From Aeoliella straminimaris (lineage in GTDB: Bacteria > Planctomycetota > Planctomycetia > Pirellulales > Lacipirellulaceae): 64,000 bases of DNA. How positions within the stretch are numbered: position 1 is the stretch's first letter; each line of letters starts with the position of its first letter. Under the pieces are notes generated by a model. It searched no databases and was not told where the DNA came from. It was given only the letters and a program-made list of their open reading frames with translations. Positions 8,781 through 17,387 of this stretch are shown here, in pieces. The stretch spans positions 62,001-126,000 of the forward strand of contig NZ_JAMXLR010000036.1 in the NCBI RefSeq assembly GCF_024054565.1. The letters run 5' to 3'. The translations under genes and the position numbers were made by a program.

Positions 8781-8818
8781 TTACCGCACGGCACGCCAGT
8801 TACCGCACGGCACACCAG
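8781..8818. repeat. Tandem 19-bp direct repeat after tRNA-Ser
   Basis: TTACCGCACGGCACGCCAG at 8781-8799 is followed directly by a copy with one mismatch at 8800-8818. The pair starts one base after the tRNA discriminator region. It may be a scar of integration or excision next to the tRNA, or simple slippage. Confidence 0.7.
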
Positions 8819-9117
8819 GGCAGCCTGTGTTGGTCGGCTGCTAGCTAAGGAGGCCTCCTGCCGCGGTGCTGCTGGATGCTGAGCAAGGCGACTCCAACTC
8901 ATCTCGCGCCGATCGATGTCCGCTGGTCGGTTGGAATCCCCCTTCGAGTACCAGATCTTCTGCTACGTAAGTCCGAATTGAGATTGCTTGTCCCATCCTG
9001 AGATGCCAGAACGCCCGCATCAGGTGGATGCCAGCATCTGCTGGGGGCTGGTAGGAGTTCGTAAGTCCTTTGGTGGAAGTGACTTGTGGATTTCTTTGGG
9101 GAATGGCCTGTACTTCC

Positions 9118-9132
9118 GAGACGACTGGTCTA
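9118..9132. promoter_or_regulatory. Probable TetR-family operator upstream of tetR
   Basis: The 15-base site GAGACGACTGGTCTA matches the site at 9841-9855 in 14 of 15 positions. The core is an inverted repeat, (T)AGAC-N5-GTCTA. It lies about 75 bases before the preferred tetR start, which fits autoregulation. It falls within an upstream open frame, which argues against starting tetR at 9070. Confidence 0.7.
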
Positions 9133-9207
9133 ATAATTGCGTTCTGGAGTGGCATGTACACTTTGCCCTACCAGCCCCACTCAGAACCTATTAAAGTCCC
9201 CTCGGTC

Positions 9208-9801
9208 ATGACCACCACTACCACCACCATCGACACCCGCCAACGAATCATCGAGGCCGCGACGCGGGCGATGATCGAAAAGAGCTACAACGGTGTTGGG
9301 CTGAATGAGATCTTAAGTTCAGCTGGCGTACCGAAGGGGTCTTTTTATCACTTCTTCAAATCGAAGGAGCAGTTGGGCATCGCGGTTGTGGAAAAGGCCA
9401 CCGCCGACAAATGCAAGCGACTGCGGGAGCATTATTCGAACCGAAATCTGGCCCCGTTGGCGCGTTTGCAGGGGCTCTTTCAAGAAGTGCGAGCGGATAT
9501 TGTCGAGGGAAATGTTCGCTCGGAGTGCGTCATGTGCAAGCTGGCCTTGGAGCAGGCCGCTCTTAGTGACTTGATGCGAGTGGCCATCCGATCTGGATAC
9601 GACCAGTTCAGGGCCCTGACCGCCCAGGTCCTTCGCGAGGCACAGAGCGAAGGAGAGATAGATGCGAACCTCGACGCTGAATCGCTGTCCGACTTCCTGA
9701 CGGTGTCGTTTCAAGGTGCGATGATTCGGGTGGAGATCGACAATGAGCTGAAGCCAGTCGACAACTTCCTGCACTATGCATTCGAAGTCCTGCTGAAGTG
9801 A
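9208..9801 (+). CDS. TetR/AcrR-family transcriptional regulator of the adjacent RND pump
   Basis: A 197-residue regulator. Residues about 9-55 form the helix-turn-helix (RQRIIEAATRAMIEK, then VGLNEILSSAGVPKGSFYHFFKSKEQLG, the classic TetR recognition-helix phrase). The remainder is an alpha-helical ligand-binding and dimerisation domain with C114 and C117 in SECVMCKLA, which might sense electrophiles. I chose the ATG at 9208, just before a run of threonines, rather than the open frame from 9070, because the operator lies between them. A terminator follows the stop, and an operator copy precedes the downstream adaptor gene. It probably represses itself and the pump until a substrate binds. Confidence 0.93.
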   Translation: MTTTTTTIDTRQRIIEAATRAMIEKSYNGVGLNEILSSAGVPKGSFYHFFKSKEQLGIAVVEKATADKCKRLREHYSNRNLAPLARLQGLFQEVRADIVEGNVRSECVMCKLALEQAALSDLMRVAIRSGYDQFRALTAQVLREAQSEGEIDANLDAESLSDFLTVSFQGAMIRVEIDNELKPVDNFLHYAFEVLLK

Positions 9802-9829
9802 GGAGGGCTCTGCGCCCATCCTTTTTTTT
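9802..9829 (+). terminator. Rho-independent terminator after tetR
   Basis: The stem GGAGGGC at 9802-9808 pairs with GCCCATCC at 9814-9821 with one bulged T, followed by eight T residues at 9822-9829. It begins one base after the tetR stop, so tetR and the pump genes are separate transcripts. Confidence 0.8.
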
Positions 9830-9840
9830 GTGAAATTAAC

Positions 9841-9855
9841 TAGACGACTGGTCTA
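9841..9855. promoter_or_regulatory. Probable TetR-family operator upstream of the RND operon
   Basis: TAGACGACTGGTCTA carries a perfect inverted repeat, TAGAC-N5-GTCTA. The site lies 20 bases before the ATG of the adaptor gene and nearly repeats the site at 9118-9132. The pattern resembles the operator type known for NemR-like TetR repressors. Binding here would block transcription of the pump. Confidence 0.75.
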
Positions 9856-9875
9856 TTCCGCTAGGAACTACCTCT

Positions 9876-11027
9876 ATGATACGCCCCGCATTTTTAAGCC
9901 TGCTAGTTCTCGCATCGGCGGCTTCGCTGGCCGCCGCCCAGCAGCCACCTAGCTCGGTACGGGCGGTTCGGGTGGAGGGTCGGGAGATCCAGAATCATCA
10001 CCGGGTAACTGGCAGTTTGAGAGCGGTTGCACGCGGTGATGTCTCCGCGCTCGAAGAAGGTCGCATCGTCGAAGTGACGGTTCGTGAAGGTGCCGAAGTT
10101 CGCGAAGGTGATGTGATTGCCCGTTTGGACGATCGGCGGCTGGCCGCTCAACGTTCCGAACTGGCGGCCGCGCTACAAACGGCCGAAGCACGCGTCGCGC
10201 AGCGCAAGCTCGAAATGCAACAAGCACAGCGCGATCTGGATCGATCACGCGGTCTGGTTTCGACCCATGCTATTTCGGTGGAAGAGTTCCAGCACCGCGA
10301 GACGGACGCAGCGGTGGCCGAGGCAAGCCTGACCACAGAAGTGCGTCGGGTCGCCGAAGCGAAGAGCCAGCTGGAATTGATCGATGTCCGTCTTGCCGAC
10401 ATGGTGGTTCGGGCTCCTTACGGCGGCCACGTGGTGACTCGCCACGCAGAACCTGGCGAGTGGATTCTTCCGGGCGAGCCCTTCGTAACACTGGTTTCCA
10501 CTGGTGAGATCGAAGCTTGGCTGCACGTGCCCGAGCGATACTCGCAGTCGATCTCCAGTCAGCCGCTTGAAGTAAAGGCGGAAGGCTTGCAGGAACCGGT
10601 CACTGCCCTTGCTGCCAAGCGAGTGTCTGACGTGGATTCTCGGACTCGGACATTTCCCCTGGTGCTGACGCTCGACGATCGTTCTGGACAACTGGTGCCA
10701 GGCATGTCCGTCAATGTGTGGTTGCCGGTTGGTAAGCTCGAGCGGCGAATTACCGTCCCTAAGGATGCCGTGATTCGCAACGGTCGCGAAGCCTACGTAT
10801 ACAAGGCGGTTGATCAACCATCGGGAACCGTGGCGGTACAAACTCCCGTTGTGGTGGCTTTCGAAACCGGCAGTTCTGTGGCCATAGCGGATGGTCCTTT
10901 GTCCGATGGCGACCGTGTTGTCGTCGAAGGCAACGAGCGGCTGATGCCCGGCTCGGCCATCGTGGTGACGATGCAACAGCCCGAGCGGCCTGGCCACGAA
11001 GAAAAGGTGGCCTCGCGCGAACGCTAG
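9876..11027 (+). CDS. RND efflux periplasmic adaptor (membrane fusion protein)
   Basis: A 383-residue HlyD/AcrA-type adaptor linking an inner-membrane RND pump to an outer-membrane channel. Residues 1-21 are a Sec signal peptide ending in AAA, without a lipobox. The barrel-sandwich lipoyl halves are seen around residues 47-80 (LEEGRIVEVTVREGAEVREGDVIARLDD) and 175-200 (VVRAPYGGHVVTRHAEPGEWI). Between them lies a coiled coil of about 80 residues (ALQTAEARVAQRK...). A beta-barrel and membrane-proximal domain follow. The RND transporter starts 67 bases downstream. An outer-membrane channel gene is not in the window. Confidence 0.93.
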   Translation: MIRPAFLSLLVLASAASLAAAQQPPSSVRAVRVEGREIQNHHRVTGSLRAVARGDVSALEEGRIVEVTVREGAEVREGDVIARLDDRRLAAQRSELAAALQTAEARVAQRKLEMQQAQRDLDRSRGLVSTHAISVEEFQHRETDAAVAEASLTTEVRRVAEAKSQLELIDVRLADMVVRAPYGGHVVTRHAEPGEWILPGEPFVTLVSTGEIEAWLHVPERYSQSISSQPLEVKAEGLQEPVTALAAKRVSDVDSRTRTFPLVLTLDDRSGQLVPGMSVNVWLPVGKLERRITVPKDAVIRNGREAYVYKAVDQPSGTVAVQTPVVVAFETGSSVAIADGPLSDGDRVVVEGNERLMPGSAIVVTMQQPERPGHEEKVASRER

Positions 11028-11094
11028 GTCGCTGGCCCGAAAACCTTCTAGTTCACCCCAAAATACGTCCAGGCGTTACCAGAGAGGCAATGCC

Positions 11095-14000
11095 ATGAAT
11101 ATTGTTGCGCTTGCAGTCAAGCAACCGATCACGGTGGCCGTGGGAGTCATCCTGTCAGTGCTGGCCGGTGTGCTTGCCTTCACTCGGGTACCAATTCGCA
11201 TGACGCCCGAAGTCGAATCGGTCGTCATCTCGGTGTCCACCGCCTGGGAGAATGCGTCGGCTCAGGAGATCGAAAGCGATGTCATTGAGCTGCAGGAACG
11301 CCGCCTGGGCGACCTGTCGGGCTTGATCTCGATGACCAGTATCAGCCAGCCGGGCAGGGGGCAGATCCGCCTGGAATTCCAGACTGGCACCGATATCGAT
11401 GCGGCCATGGCCGAAGTGGATCAGAAGCTCTCGGAAGTGCCGAGTTATCCCGATGCGGTCGACGAACCGAACATCGAAGACTACGACCCCGAATCGGTCG
11501 ACTACATCTCCTGGATAGGGTTGGCGTCGACGGACCCCAACTTCGATGCCACGACGCTCTACGACTTCATGGAGCGACGACTGAAGCCTCGTTTCGAGCG
11601 GATCAGTGGCATCTCGCAAGTCGGTATCCGAGGAGCTCGTGAGGCCGAGGTGCAGGTTCGCGTTGACCCACTGCGCCTGGCGCAACGGGGGGTTACCTAC
11701 GCGGAGTTGGTCGAATCACTGGAGGCCAATAACGGCAATTTCTCGGGTGGAAAGCTGCCTGATGGAAAGAGCGATATCCGGGTTCGATCGATTGGCCGGT
11801 TTCGCGATGCCGAGTGGGTGTCGGGGATCGTGATTCGCCGCGAGGAAGGCCGGCCGATCTATATCCGAGATGTGGCTGAGGTTGTGCCAACTCACAAGGA
11901 ACTCACCGAGTGGGTGCGGGCCCGTGGGCAGACGATGCCGTTCTTCAACTTTCAGCTTGCCAACGGCGGTAACCTGCTGGAGACCATGACCGCCATTCAG
12001 GAGGAAGTGGAGGAACTGAATTCTCCTGGCGGGGTGCTCGAGCAACAGGCTCAGCAGTTGGGTATCAACGGCACTCTTGAGCTGGTGCAGACGTACGATT
12101 CGACCACCTATGTGAAGGATGCCATCGAGTTGGTGAAGAGTAATATCGTCGTTGGCGGTCTGTTGGCCGTGGCGACGTTGTTGTTCTTCCTTCGCTCGTT
12201 ACGAACCATTGGTGTGATTGCGATCGCCATTCCCATCTCGACGGTGGTTGCTGTGGTGGTGCTGGTGGCCCTGGGGCGAACGATGAACATCATTTCGCTT
12301 GCCGGTATGGCGTTCGCCGTTGGTATGGTGGTCGACAATGCCATCGTGGTTATCGAGAACATCTTTCGTCATCTACAAATGGGCAAGCCTCCGAGGCAGG
12401 CGGCCTTCGAAGGCACCTCCGAAGTTGCCAGCGCGGTGCTCGCTTCGACGCTCACCACGCTGGTGGTGTTCATCCCAATTTTGCTCATCGAAGAGCAGGC
12501 GGGGCAACTCTTTCGCGACATCGCCCTGGCGATCATGGCGGCGGTTGGCGTGAGTTTCATCGTCTCGATCACGGTCATTCCATCTGCCGCGGGGTTGTTG
12601 CTTACTTCGCCCAAGAAGAAGACCCCCAAGCCGCCGGGGACACGCAGAAACAAATACTGGGCAAAGTTCCTGGCCATGCTGAACGCCGTAACCGACGTGC
12701 CCGCGATGGTGGGTCGGCTGGTATACACCCTGACCGGCAGTTGGTTCACACGCCTGGCTGTGGTTGGCGTGTTTGGCATTGCGACCGTGATCGGCATTTG
12801 GCTACTTACGCCGCCGCTCGACTATCTGCCCCAGGGGAACCGTAATATCGTCTTTGGTCTGCTGATTCCACCACCAGGTTACAACGTTGATCAGCTGTCA
12901 GAGATCGGCGAGCGGATGGAAGAACAGATCAAGCCGGCGTGGGAAGCTGCCGGAGACAAGTTTGGCGCCGAAGCGGCTGAGCGAGGGGGCCCTTGGGATC
13001 AAGTCGATCGCCGTACACCGGTGCCTGTTATGCCCGGCTCGGACCAGGAAGTTCTTCCCCCGCCACTCGACCACTACTTTCTCGTCGCCTTCGATGGGCG
13101 CGTGTTCCAGGTAGGAATCTCGCAGGATAAAAAGCGGGTGGTGGACGCACTGCCGCTGATGAATAAGGCCGTGGATGGTGAGGACGCACCCGATGTGATC
13201 AACTTCGCCTTCCAGCTTCCGCTGTTTCGAACAGGTGGTACAACCGGCTCGGCGATCAAGGTGGACGTGGTAGGCGATGACCTGACCGCGGTGACGAATG
13301 CCTCGGCGGCCCTGTTCATGAAAATGGCCACTGACTACGGTCCTCAGACTGTCACTCCGGAGCCGGCGAACTTCCTGCTGCCGACCCCTGAGATTCGTAT
13401 CACTCCCGACGACGAGCGGCTGCGCGACGTGGGCATGACCCGTCGCGATTTGGGACTGGCTGTGGCCGCTAGCGGCGACGGCATTCTGCTTGTCCGAGCA
13501 TTCGATGTCGGCGGTGAGTTGAAGGATCTGAAGATCATCAATCAAGAGGCGCTGGGGGAGGATCCCACACAAGCGTTGGAAAACACCCCGATCTCCACTC
13601 CGGCTGGCGATGTGCTAGACATTCAGAGTGTGGCCAGCATCGACCGCGTTCGCGAGCCCGATCAGGTGAAGCACGTCGATCGGCAACGTGCGGTCACCCT
13701 GCAGTTCACGCCACCTCCTGGAGTGCCGCTGCAACAGGCGGTCGACGCGGTCAACGCTTACGTTTCCGAGCTGCGCTCTCAGGGGGCGATTGCGTCCGGG
13801 GTCGAAGTCAATCTTGCTGGCTCGGCGGGACAGCTGGCGATGCTGAAGCAGGCGCTGCTAGGCGATGGTACCATTGTCGGTACGCTGGGCAGTTCGCTGT
13901 TCCTGGCCTTCCTGATTGTCTACCTGTTAATGGTCGTGCTGTTCCAAAGTTGGACCTATCCGCTGGTCATCATGGTCAGCGTACCGTTGGCCACGCTGGG

Positions 14001-14541
14001 TGGTTTTCTTGGTCTGGCGGCAGTGCATCATTGGAGCATGGTCGATAGGTACATGCCGGTACAGAATATGGATGTGCTTACCATCTTGGGGTTTGTGATC
14101 CTGGCCGGTGTGGTGGTGAACAATGCCATCTTGATCGTCTATCAAGCCATCAATTTCATGAAAGGGCGCTCCGAAGAAGGGGACGACACCTCGCACCTGA
14201 CGCCTCGGCAAGCCATTGCACAGAGCGTCGAGAGTCGAGTTCGACCAATTCTCATGAGTACCCTGACTAGCGTCGGGGGGATGTTGCCGCTGGTGCTGAT
14301 GCCCGGTTCGGGCAGCGAACTCTATCGTGGGCTGGGCGCCGTGGTGGTGGGGGGACTGGTGGTTTCCACTGTGTTCACGATGTTGCTCGTACCAGTCCTG
14401 CTAAGCATGCTGTTCGACGTCCGCAGTCGATTCGCCAAGGGAAAGCCCGAGCAGGCTGGGGCGGCGGCTTCGCCGTCAGTGGTTCGTCCGCCCAAGGTGG
14501 AGATCACGCAGCACGCCGACGAGCGGGTGCTGAAAGCCTAG
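11095..14541 (+). CDS. RND-family efflux transporter permease
   Basis: A 1148-residue proton-driven exporter of the AcrB/HAE superfamily. The first membrane helix is near residues 9-29 (QPITVAVGVILSVLAGVLAF). A periplasmic porter domain spans about 35-350, helices 2-6 about 350-500, a linker about 505-575, and the second half repeats the layout (porter about 600-930, helices 8-12 about 935-1110). The GMAFAVGMVVDNAIVVIENI motif of helix 4, with its paired-acid region, is present. An AGAGAGG ribosome binding site precedes the ATG. The porter loops contain an inserted proline- and glycine-rich stretch near 615-660. Substrate class cannot be told from sequence; HAE-type multidrug export is most likely. 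Confidence 0.95.
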   Translation: MNIVALAVKQPITVAVGVILSVLAGVLAFTRVPIRMTPEVESVVISVSTAWENASAQEIESDVIELQERRLGDLSGLISMTSISQPGRGQIRLEFQTGTDIDAAMAEVDQKLSEVPSYPDAVDEPNIEDYDPESVDYISWIGLASTDPNFDATTLYDFMERRLKPRFERISGISQVGIRGAREAEVQVRVDPLRLAQRGVTYAELVESLEANNGNFSGGKLPDGKSDIRVRSIGRFRDAEWVSGIVIRREEGRPIYIRDVAEVVPTHKELTEWVRARGQTMPFFNFQLANGGNLLETMTAIQEEVEELNSPGGVLEQQAQQLGINGTLELVQTYDSTTYVKDAIELVKSNIVVGGLLAVATLLFFLRSLRTIGVIAIAIPISTVVAVVVLVALGRTMNIISLAGMAFAVGMVVDNAIVVIENIFRHLQMGKPPRQAAFEGTSEVASAVLASTLTTLVVFIPILLIEEQAGQLFRDIALAIMAAVGVSFIVSITVIPSAAGLLLTSPKKKTPKPPGTRRNKYWAKFLAMLNAVTDVPAMVGRLVYTLTGSWFTRLAVVGVFGIATVIGIWLLTPPLDYLPQGNRNIVFGLLIPPPGYNVDQLSEIGERMEEQIKPAWEAAGDKFGAEAAERGGPWDQVDRRTPVPVMPGSDQEVLPPPLDHYFLVAFDGRVFQVGISQDKKRVVDALPLMNKAVDGEDAPDVINFAFQLPLFRTGGTTGSAIKVDVVGDDLTAVTNASAALFMKMATDYGPQTVTPEPANFLLPTPEIRITPDDERLRDVGMTRRDLGLAVAASGDGILLVRAFDVGGELKDLKIINQEALGEDPTQALENTPISTPAGDVLDIQSVASIDRVREPDQVKHVDRQRAVTLQFTPPPGVPLQQAVDAVNAYVSELRSQGAIASGVEVNLAGSAGQLAMLKQALLGDGTIVGTLGSSLFLAFLIVYLLMVVLFQSWTYPLVIMVSVPLATLGGFLGLAAVHHWSMVDRYMPVQNMDVLTILGFVILAGVVVNNAILIVYQAINFMKGRSEEGDDTSHLTPRQAIAQSVESRVRPILMSTLTSVGGMLPLVLMPGSGSELYRGLGAVVVGGLVVSTVFTMLLVPVLLSMLFDVRSRFAKGKPEQAGAAASPSVVRPPKVEITQHADERVLKA

Positions 14542-14562
14542 GAAGAGGCAAGCGGCGTTCGG

Positions 14563-16095
14563 CTACTGGTTGCTGGTGGTTGCGGTCTGTTTCGACGAAG
14601 GAGATTCGATGAGTAAAGTCGCACGGATGTCGTTGAAGTCGTCGTCTTTGATGGCGTCTTCGAAACCGAGGATAAAGAAATTCGGCTGGGAGTAGGAGAT
14701 CTGAATTGTGGAGGGGATCCACTTAGTGGGATCGGTTCGCGGGATGTTCATGCCCACTAGCCGCAACCGCTTAGTTTGTTTGGACGTGTTACGAATGGCC
14801 GTTGTTCCCAAGTACGACCTGCCTGGTTCATCAGAAGCCGCGGCCCACAGAATTTCACCGGTTGCTGTGTCAACCAAGGCAAGGGCGTTGGGGTCTTTGC
14901 AGTCGGTGATGGCTTTCACCACCGCAATACCGTTGGAAGGAAGTTCGAAGTCCAGACCATTTGCACCTTCGGTTGGTATCGTCAGGTCGGACACCTGGTG
15001 CCTGGAAAGCACTTCGAAGTTGTCGGTGCCGATGGGGACGTCCTCATCCAACGGAGCAAAGAAGAGGTACGCCGCCAGATCGTCGTAGTCTTGATCCTGC
15101 TCATAGGCCTTGCCTGGCTCAGGAGGAGCGGGGCCGCTATCGTCCCAGCCCACATGGATGACCGAGTTGGTTTCCATCAACACTCCCATCTCGCTGACGC
15201 GCCACTGGTCATCGGGGTATAGGTCAACCAGCTTATGGACACCCGTCAGCAAGAAATACCTCGGTCGGTCCGTCGTGTTGACTTCCGACCATCGCCCCAA
15301 GACGCCATACCGCCGATTCTTCGCGTGCGGATTGGCGTGCAGAGGCTTCGGGCGATCGTTGTCCCCCTTGTTGTGGAAAGTCAGTTTCTTGGTGGAAGGC
15401 TTCGTGTTGTAGGTAATTTCCGTGATCGACAGGCTGTTTTGCCCTGTAGCGTCGCAGCTGGCAACCAACTCTACCGACATGCCGGGCTGCAGGCTGAACA
15501 GATAGCCATCGGCGGCCTCGCCCTGCGTCTGCTGCAGGGATATCGCACCGCCTGATACGGCCGATACTGGTTGCCAATAGTCGGAATCGGGCGTGAAACT
15601 GGGCCCTTCCCAGGTGACATGGGTAATCGTGGGCAGCGAATTCACTCCCGACTGCCAGAAGTTTGTGTGAGGAGGAGGCGCGTGATCCAGTCCACTAGGG
15701 CGCTGAGGATTCGTCCACTGATTCCAACTGAATACCGCCACCAGCAAGGCCGCAGCCACGGCCGCAGCATGCCAGCTTTTGACCTGGAATCGGTCAAGCC
15801 TACCTGGAAGGGACGGTCGCCGCGCGACACGATCGTGGGCCGCTGGCACCCCGGCGGGAAGAGTGGTGCGGGGCTCATCCGATTCAACCGTGGATGTGCC
15901 CGCAACGCGGAGAGCGACATGGGTGTCGACCAAGCTGCAGTACCGATCCTGCAATTCTGGATTGTCGAGCAGCAATTGCTCGAGGCGAGCCATGTCCGCA
16001 TCGGACAAGCCATCGTCGTATAGTTCGGATACGAGCCTTTCCAATTCTGCCAGATTGCTACTGTTCAAGGGGATCTCCCGAACTGGTGATTCCAT
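14563..16095 (-). CDS. Planctomycete-type anti-sigma factor with large extracytoplasmic domain
   Basis: A 510-residue protein. The N-terminal 70 residues (LAELERLVSELYDDGLSDADMARLEQLLLDNPELQDRYCSLVDTH region) have the helical anti-sigma pattern common in planctomycetes. A single membrane helix lies near residues 112-128 (AAAVAAALLVAVFSW). The remaining 380 residues are presumably outside the cytoplasmic membrane and beta-rich, without a family I can name. The gene follows the ECF sigma gene by 25 bases, which implies a sigma/anti-sigma pair in which the outer domain senses a signal. It converges with the RND operon, 21 bases apart. Confidence 0.75.
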   Translation of the reverse strand: MESPVREIPLNSSNLAELERLVSELYDDGLSDADMARLEQLLLDNPELQDRYCSLVDTHVALRVAGTSTVESDEPRTTLPAGVPAAHDRVARRPSLPGRLDRFQVKSWHAAAVAAALLVAVFSWNQWTNPQRPSGLDHAPPPHTNFWQSGVNSLPTITHVTWEGPSFTPDSDYWQPVSAVSGGAISLQQTQGEAADGYLFSLQPGMSVELVASCDATGQNSLSITEITYNTKPSTKKLTFHNKGDNDRPKPLHANPHAKNRRYGVLGRWSEVNTTDRPRYFLLTGVHKLVDLYPDDQWRVSEMGVLMETNSVIHVGWDDSGPAPPEPGKAYEQDQDYDDLAAYLFFAPLDEDVPIGTDNFEVLSRHQVSDLTIPTEGANGLDFELPSNGIAVVKAITDCKDPNALALVDTATGEILWAAASDEPGRSYLGTTAIRNTSKQTKRLRLVGMNIPRTDPTKWIPSTIQISYSQPNFFILGFEDAIKDDDFNDIRATLLIESPSSKQTATTSNQ

Positions 16096-16120
16096 AACGC
16101 CTGTGCGAAACCACCTGTGG

Positions 16121-16654
16121 CTACGGCTCCTGCACCATCTGCCGTTCGACGCACGCCCTCAGGGCCCTTCTGGCCCGAAGTAGTGCGCCCTTAATCGCCG
16201 AAGGCGACTTTCCCAACCGGGACGATAGTTGTTGTACGGAAAAGTCGTTGTCGTAACGCAAAGCGATCAGTTCACGATCTTTGCTTTGCAGCTTCTTCAA
16301 GCACTTTCGCAGCAAACCCACCGTCCAGTCAATATCTTCCATCTGCTCCACTCGATCCGACAACTGCGCCACCAGGGTGTCGCCAAATACATGGCGGTCG
16401 CGGCCGCGGTCGCGGCAATAAGCCTTTACTTGCCAATAGGCGATTTTGGTCGCCCAGGCGTCGAAATTCGTACCCGGTTCGAATTCGTCTGCCTTCTGCC
16501 ATAGGAGCAGATTCGTGTTCTGCAAGATGTTGTTGGCAGCTTCGGGATCGCCCACCAAGGCCGTTATATATCGCAGCAATCCAAGCTGCGCGTTGGTGAG
16601 CGACTGCACAAACACATCCCTGCTGGGCGGAGGCTCTGCGTCGTTGTCAGTCAT
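16121..16654 (-). CDS. ECF-type RNA polymerase sigma factor
   Basis: A 177-residue sigma-70-family factor of the kind expanded in Rhodopirellula and Verrucomicrobia. Region 2 is visible at about residues 22-95 (LLRYITALVGDPEAANNILQNTNLLLW, then FDAWATKIAYWQVKAYCRDRGRDRHVF). Region 4 occupies about 118-170 (LKKLQSKDRELIALRYDNDFSVQQLSSRLGKSPSAIKGALLRARRAL). There is no extra C-terminal domain. The anti-sigma gene follows directly, so this is the first gene of the pair. Its targets are unknown; the adjacent surface-protein genes are candidates. Confidence 0.93.
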   Translation of the reverse strand: MTDNDAEPPPSRDVFVQSLTNAQLGLLRYITALVGDPEAANNILQNTNLLLWQKADEFEPGTNFDAWATKIAYWQVKAYCRDRGRDRHVFGDTLVAQLSDRVEQMEDIDWTVGLLRKCLKKLQSKDRELIALRYDNDFSVQQLSSRLGKSPSAIKGALLRARRALRACVERQMVQEP

Positions 16655-17387
16655 GGGCCAATCGTCAATGCTCCGTAGAAGACCGAACGGCTACCACCGC
16701 AGATCCCAGATGAGCCACACAGACTAGCACGACCAATAACCACTCACCAACCTGCCCGTTCAGTTAGTCATACCGAGATCGTCCGTAGGGTCGCGCGGAA
16801 ATATGAATATTTCGTGAATTGTAGGTTCGGATGAAAGTTGCCCTCTCGGTCCCTGTTGGTTGAATGGCGAAAAATTGGTACTAAAAAGCAGAGGTTTCGT
16901 ACCTCGTTTTCGGACGTCTTCCACGAGCGGAGGGAAAACTTCTCGAAATTGCCGCGCAACCAAAACCGCTCCGCCGGTATGTATCTAGTGAGACGGCGTT
17001 TCTTTGAGGTCGGAATTTTGGCTCCGCCCAGCAAACGCGAGTCGTACAGCGCGGTAGTCTTGGAATCAACGCCCACGACCAGTTTCTCTGGCTCGATTGT
17101 TGACCTCGGTAGCCTCAATGCATGAGGTGGATCTTTCCGCGCAGGCTCGACGAGCTGTTGGTGCGTGCCGCCTTCGGACTCGGAAACACCATGGAACTGT
17201 TTCTGGATGAATGAGCGGAGAGGCGAACCTTCTAGGCCTTGAACGAATCGTCCCGGTCGCTGACCGGTCGGCGAATGCTACGGCCTGATTTCTCTATTGC
17301 ACGACTCTTTCAGCCAGACGCGTAACCCAACGCGGTCGAGCTATACCAGCAGATTTGCCCGGAAAGACGGGTAGCGAAAGGCCCCCC
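16655..17387. other. Intergenic region between ECF sigma and DUF1559 genes
   Basis: About 730 bases without a supported gene. Overlapping open frames occur on both strands (16768-17118 minus and 16838-17125 plus), with no ribosome binding site or recognisable domain. Promoters of the divergent sigma and DUF1559 genes must lie here. No strong hairpin or repeat was noticed. Confidence 0.4.

Noticed and set aside
9070..9207. Upstream extension of tetR
   Set aside because: It contains the probable operator and has no TetR similarity; the domain begins right after 9208.
16768..17125. Overlapping open frames on both strands between the sigma and DUF1559 genes
   Set aside because: Unconvincing composition and no start signals; more likely regulatory DNA.
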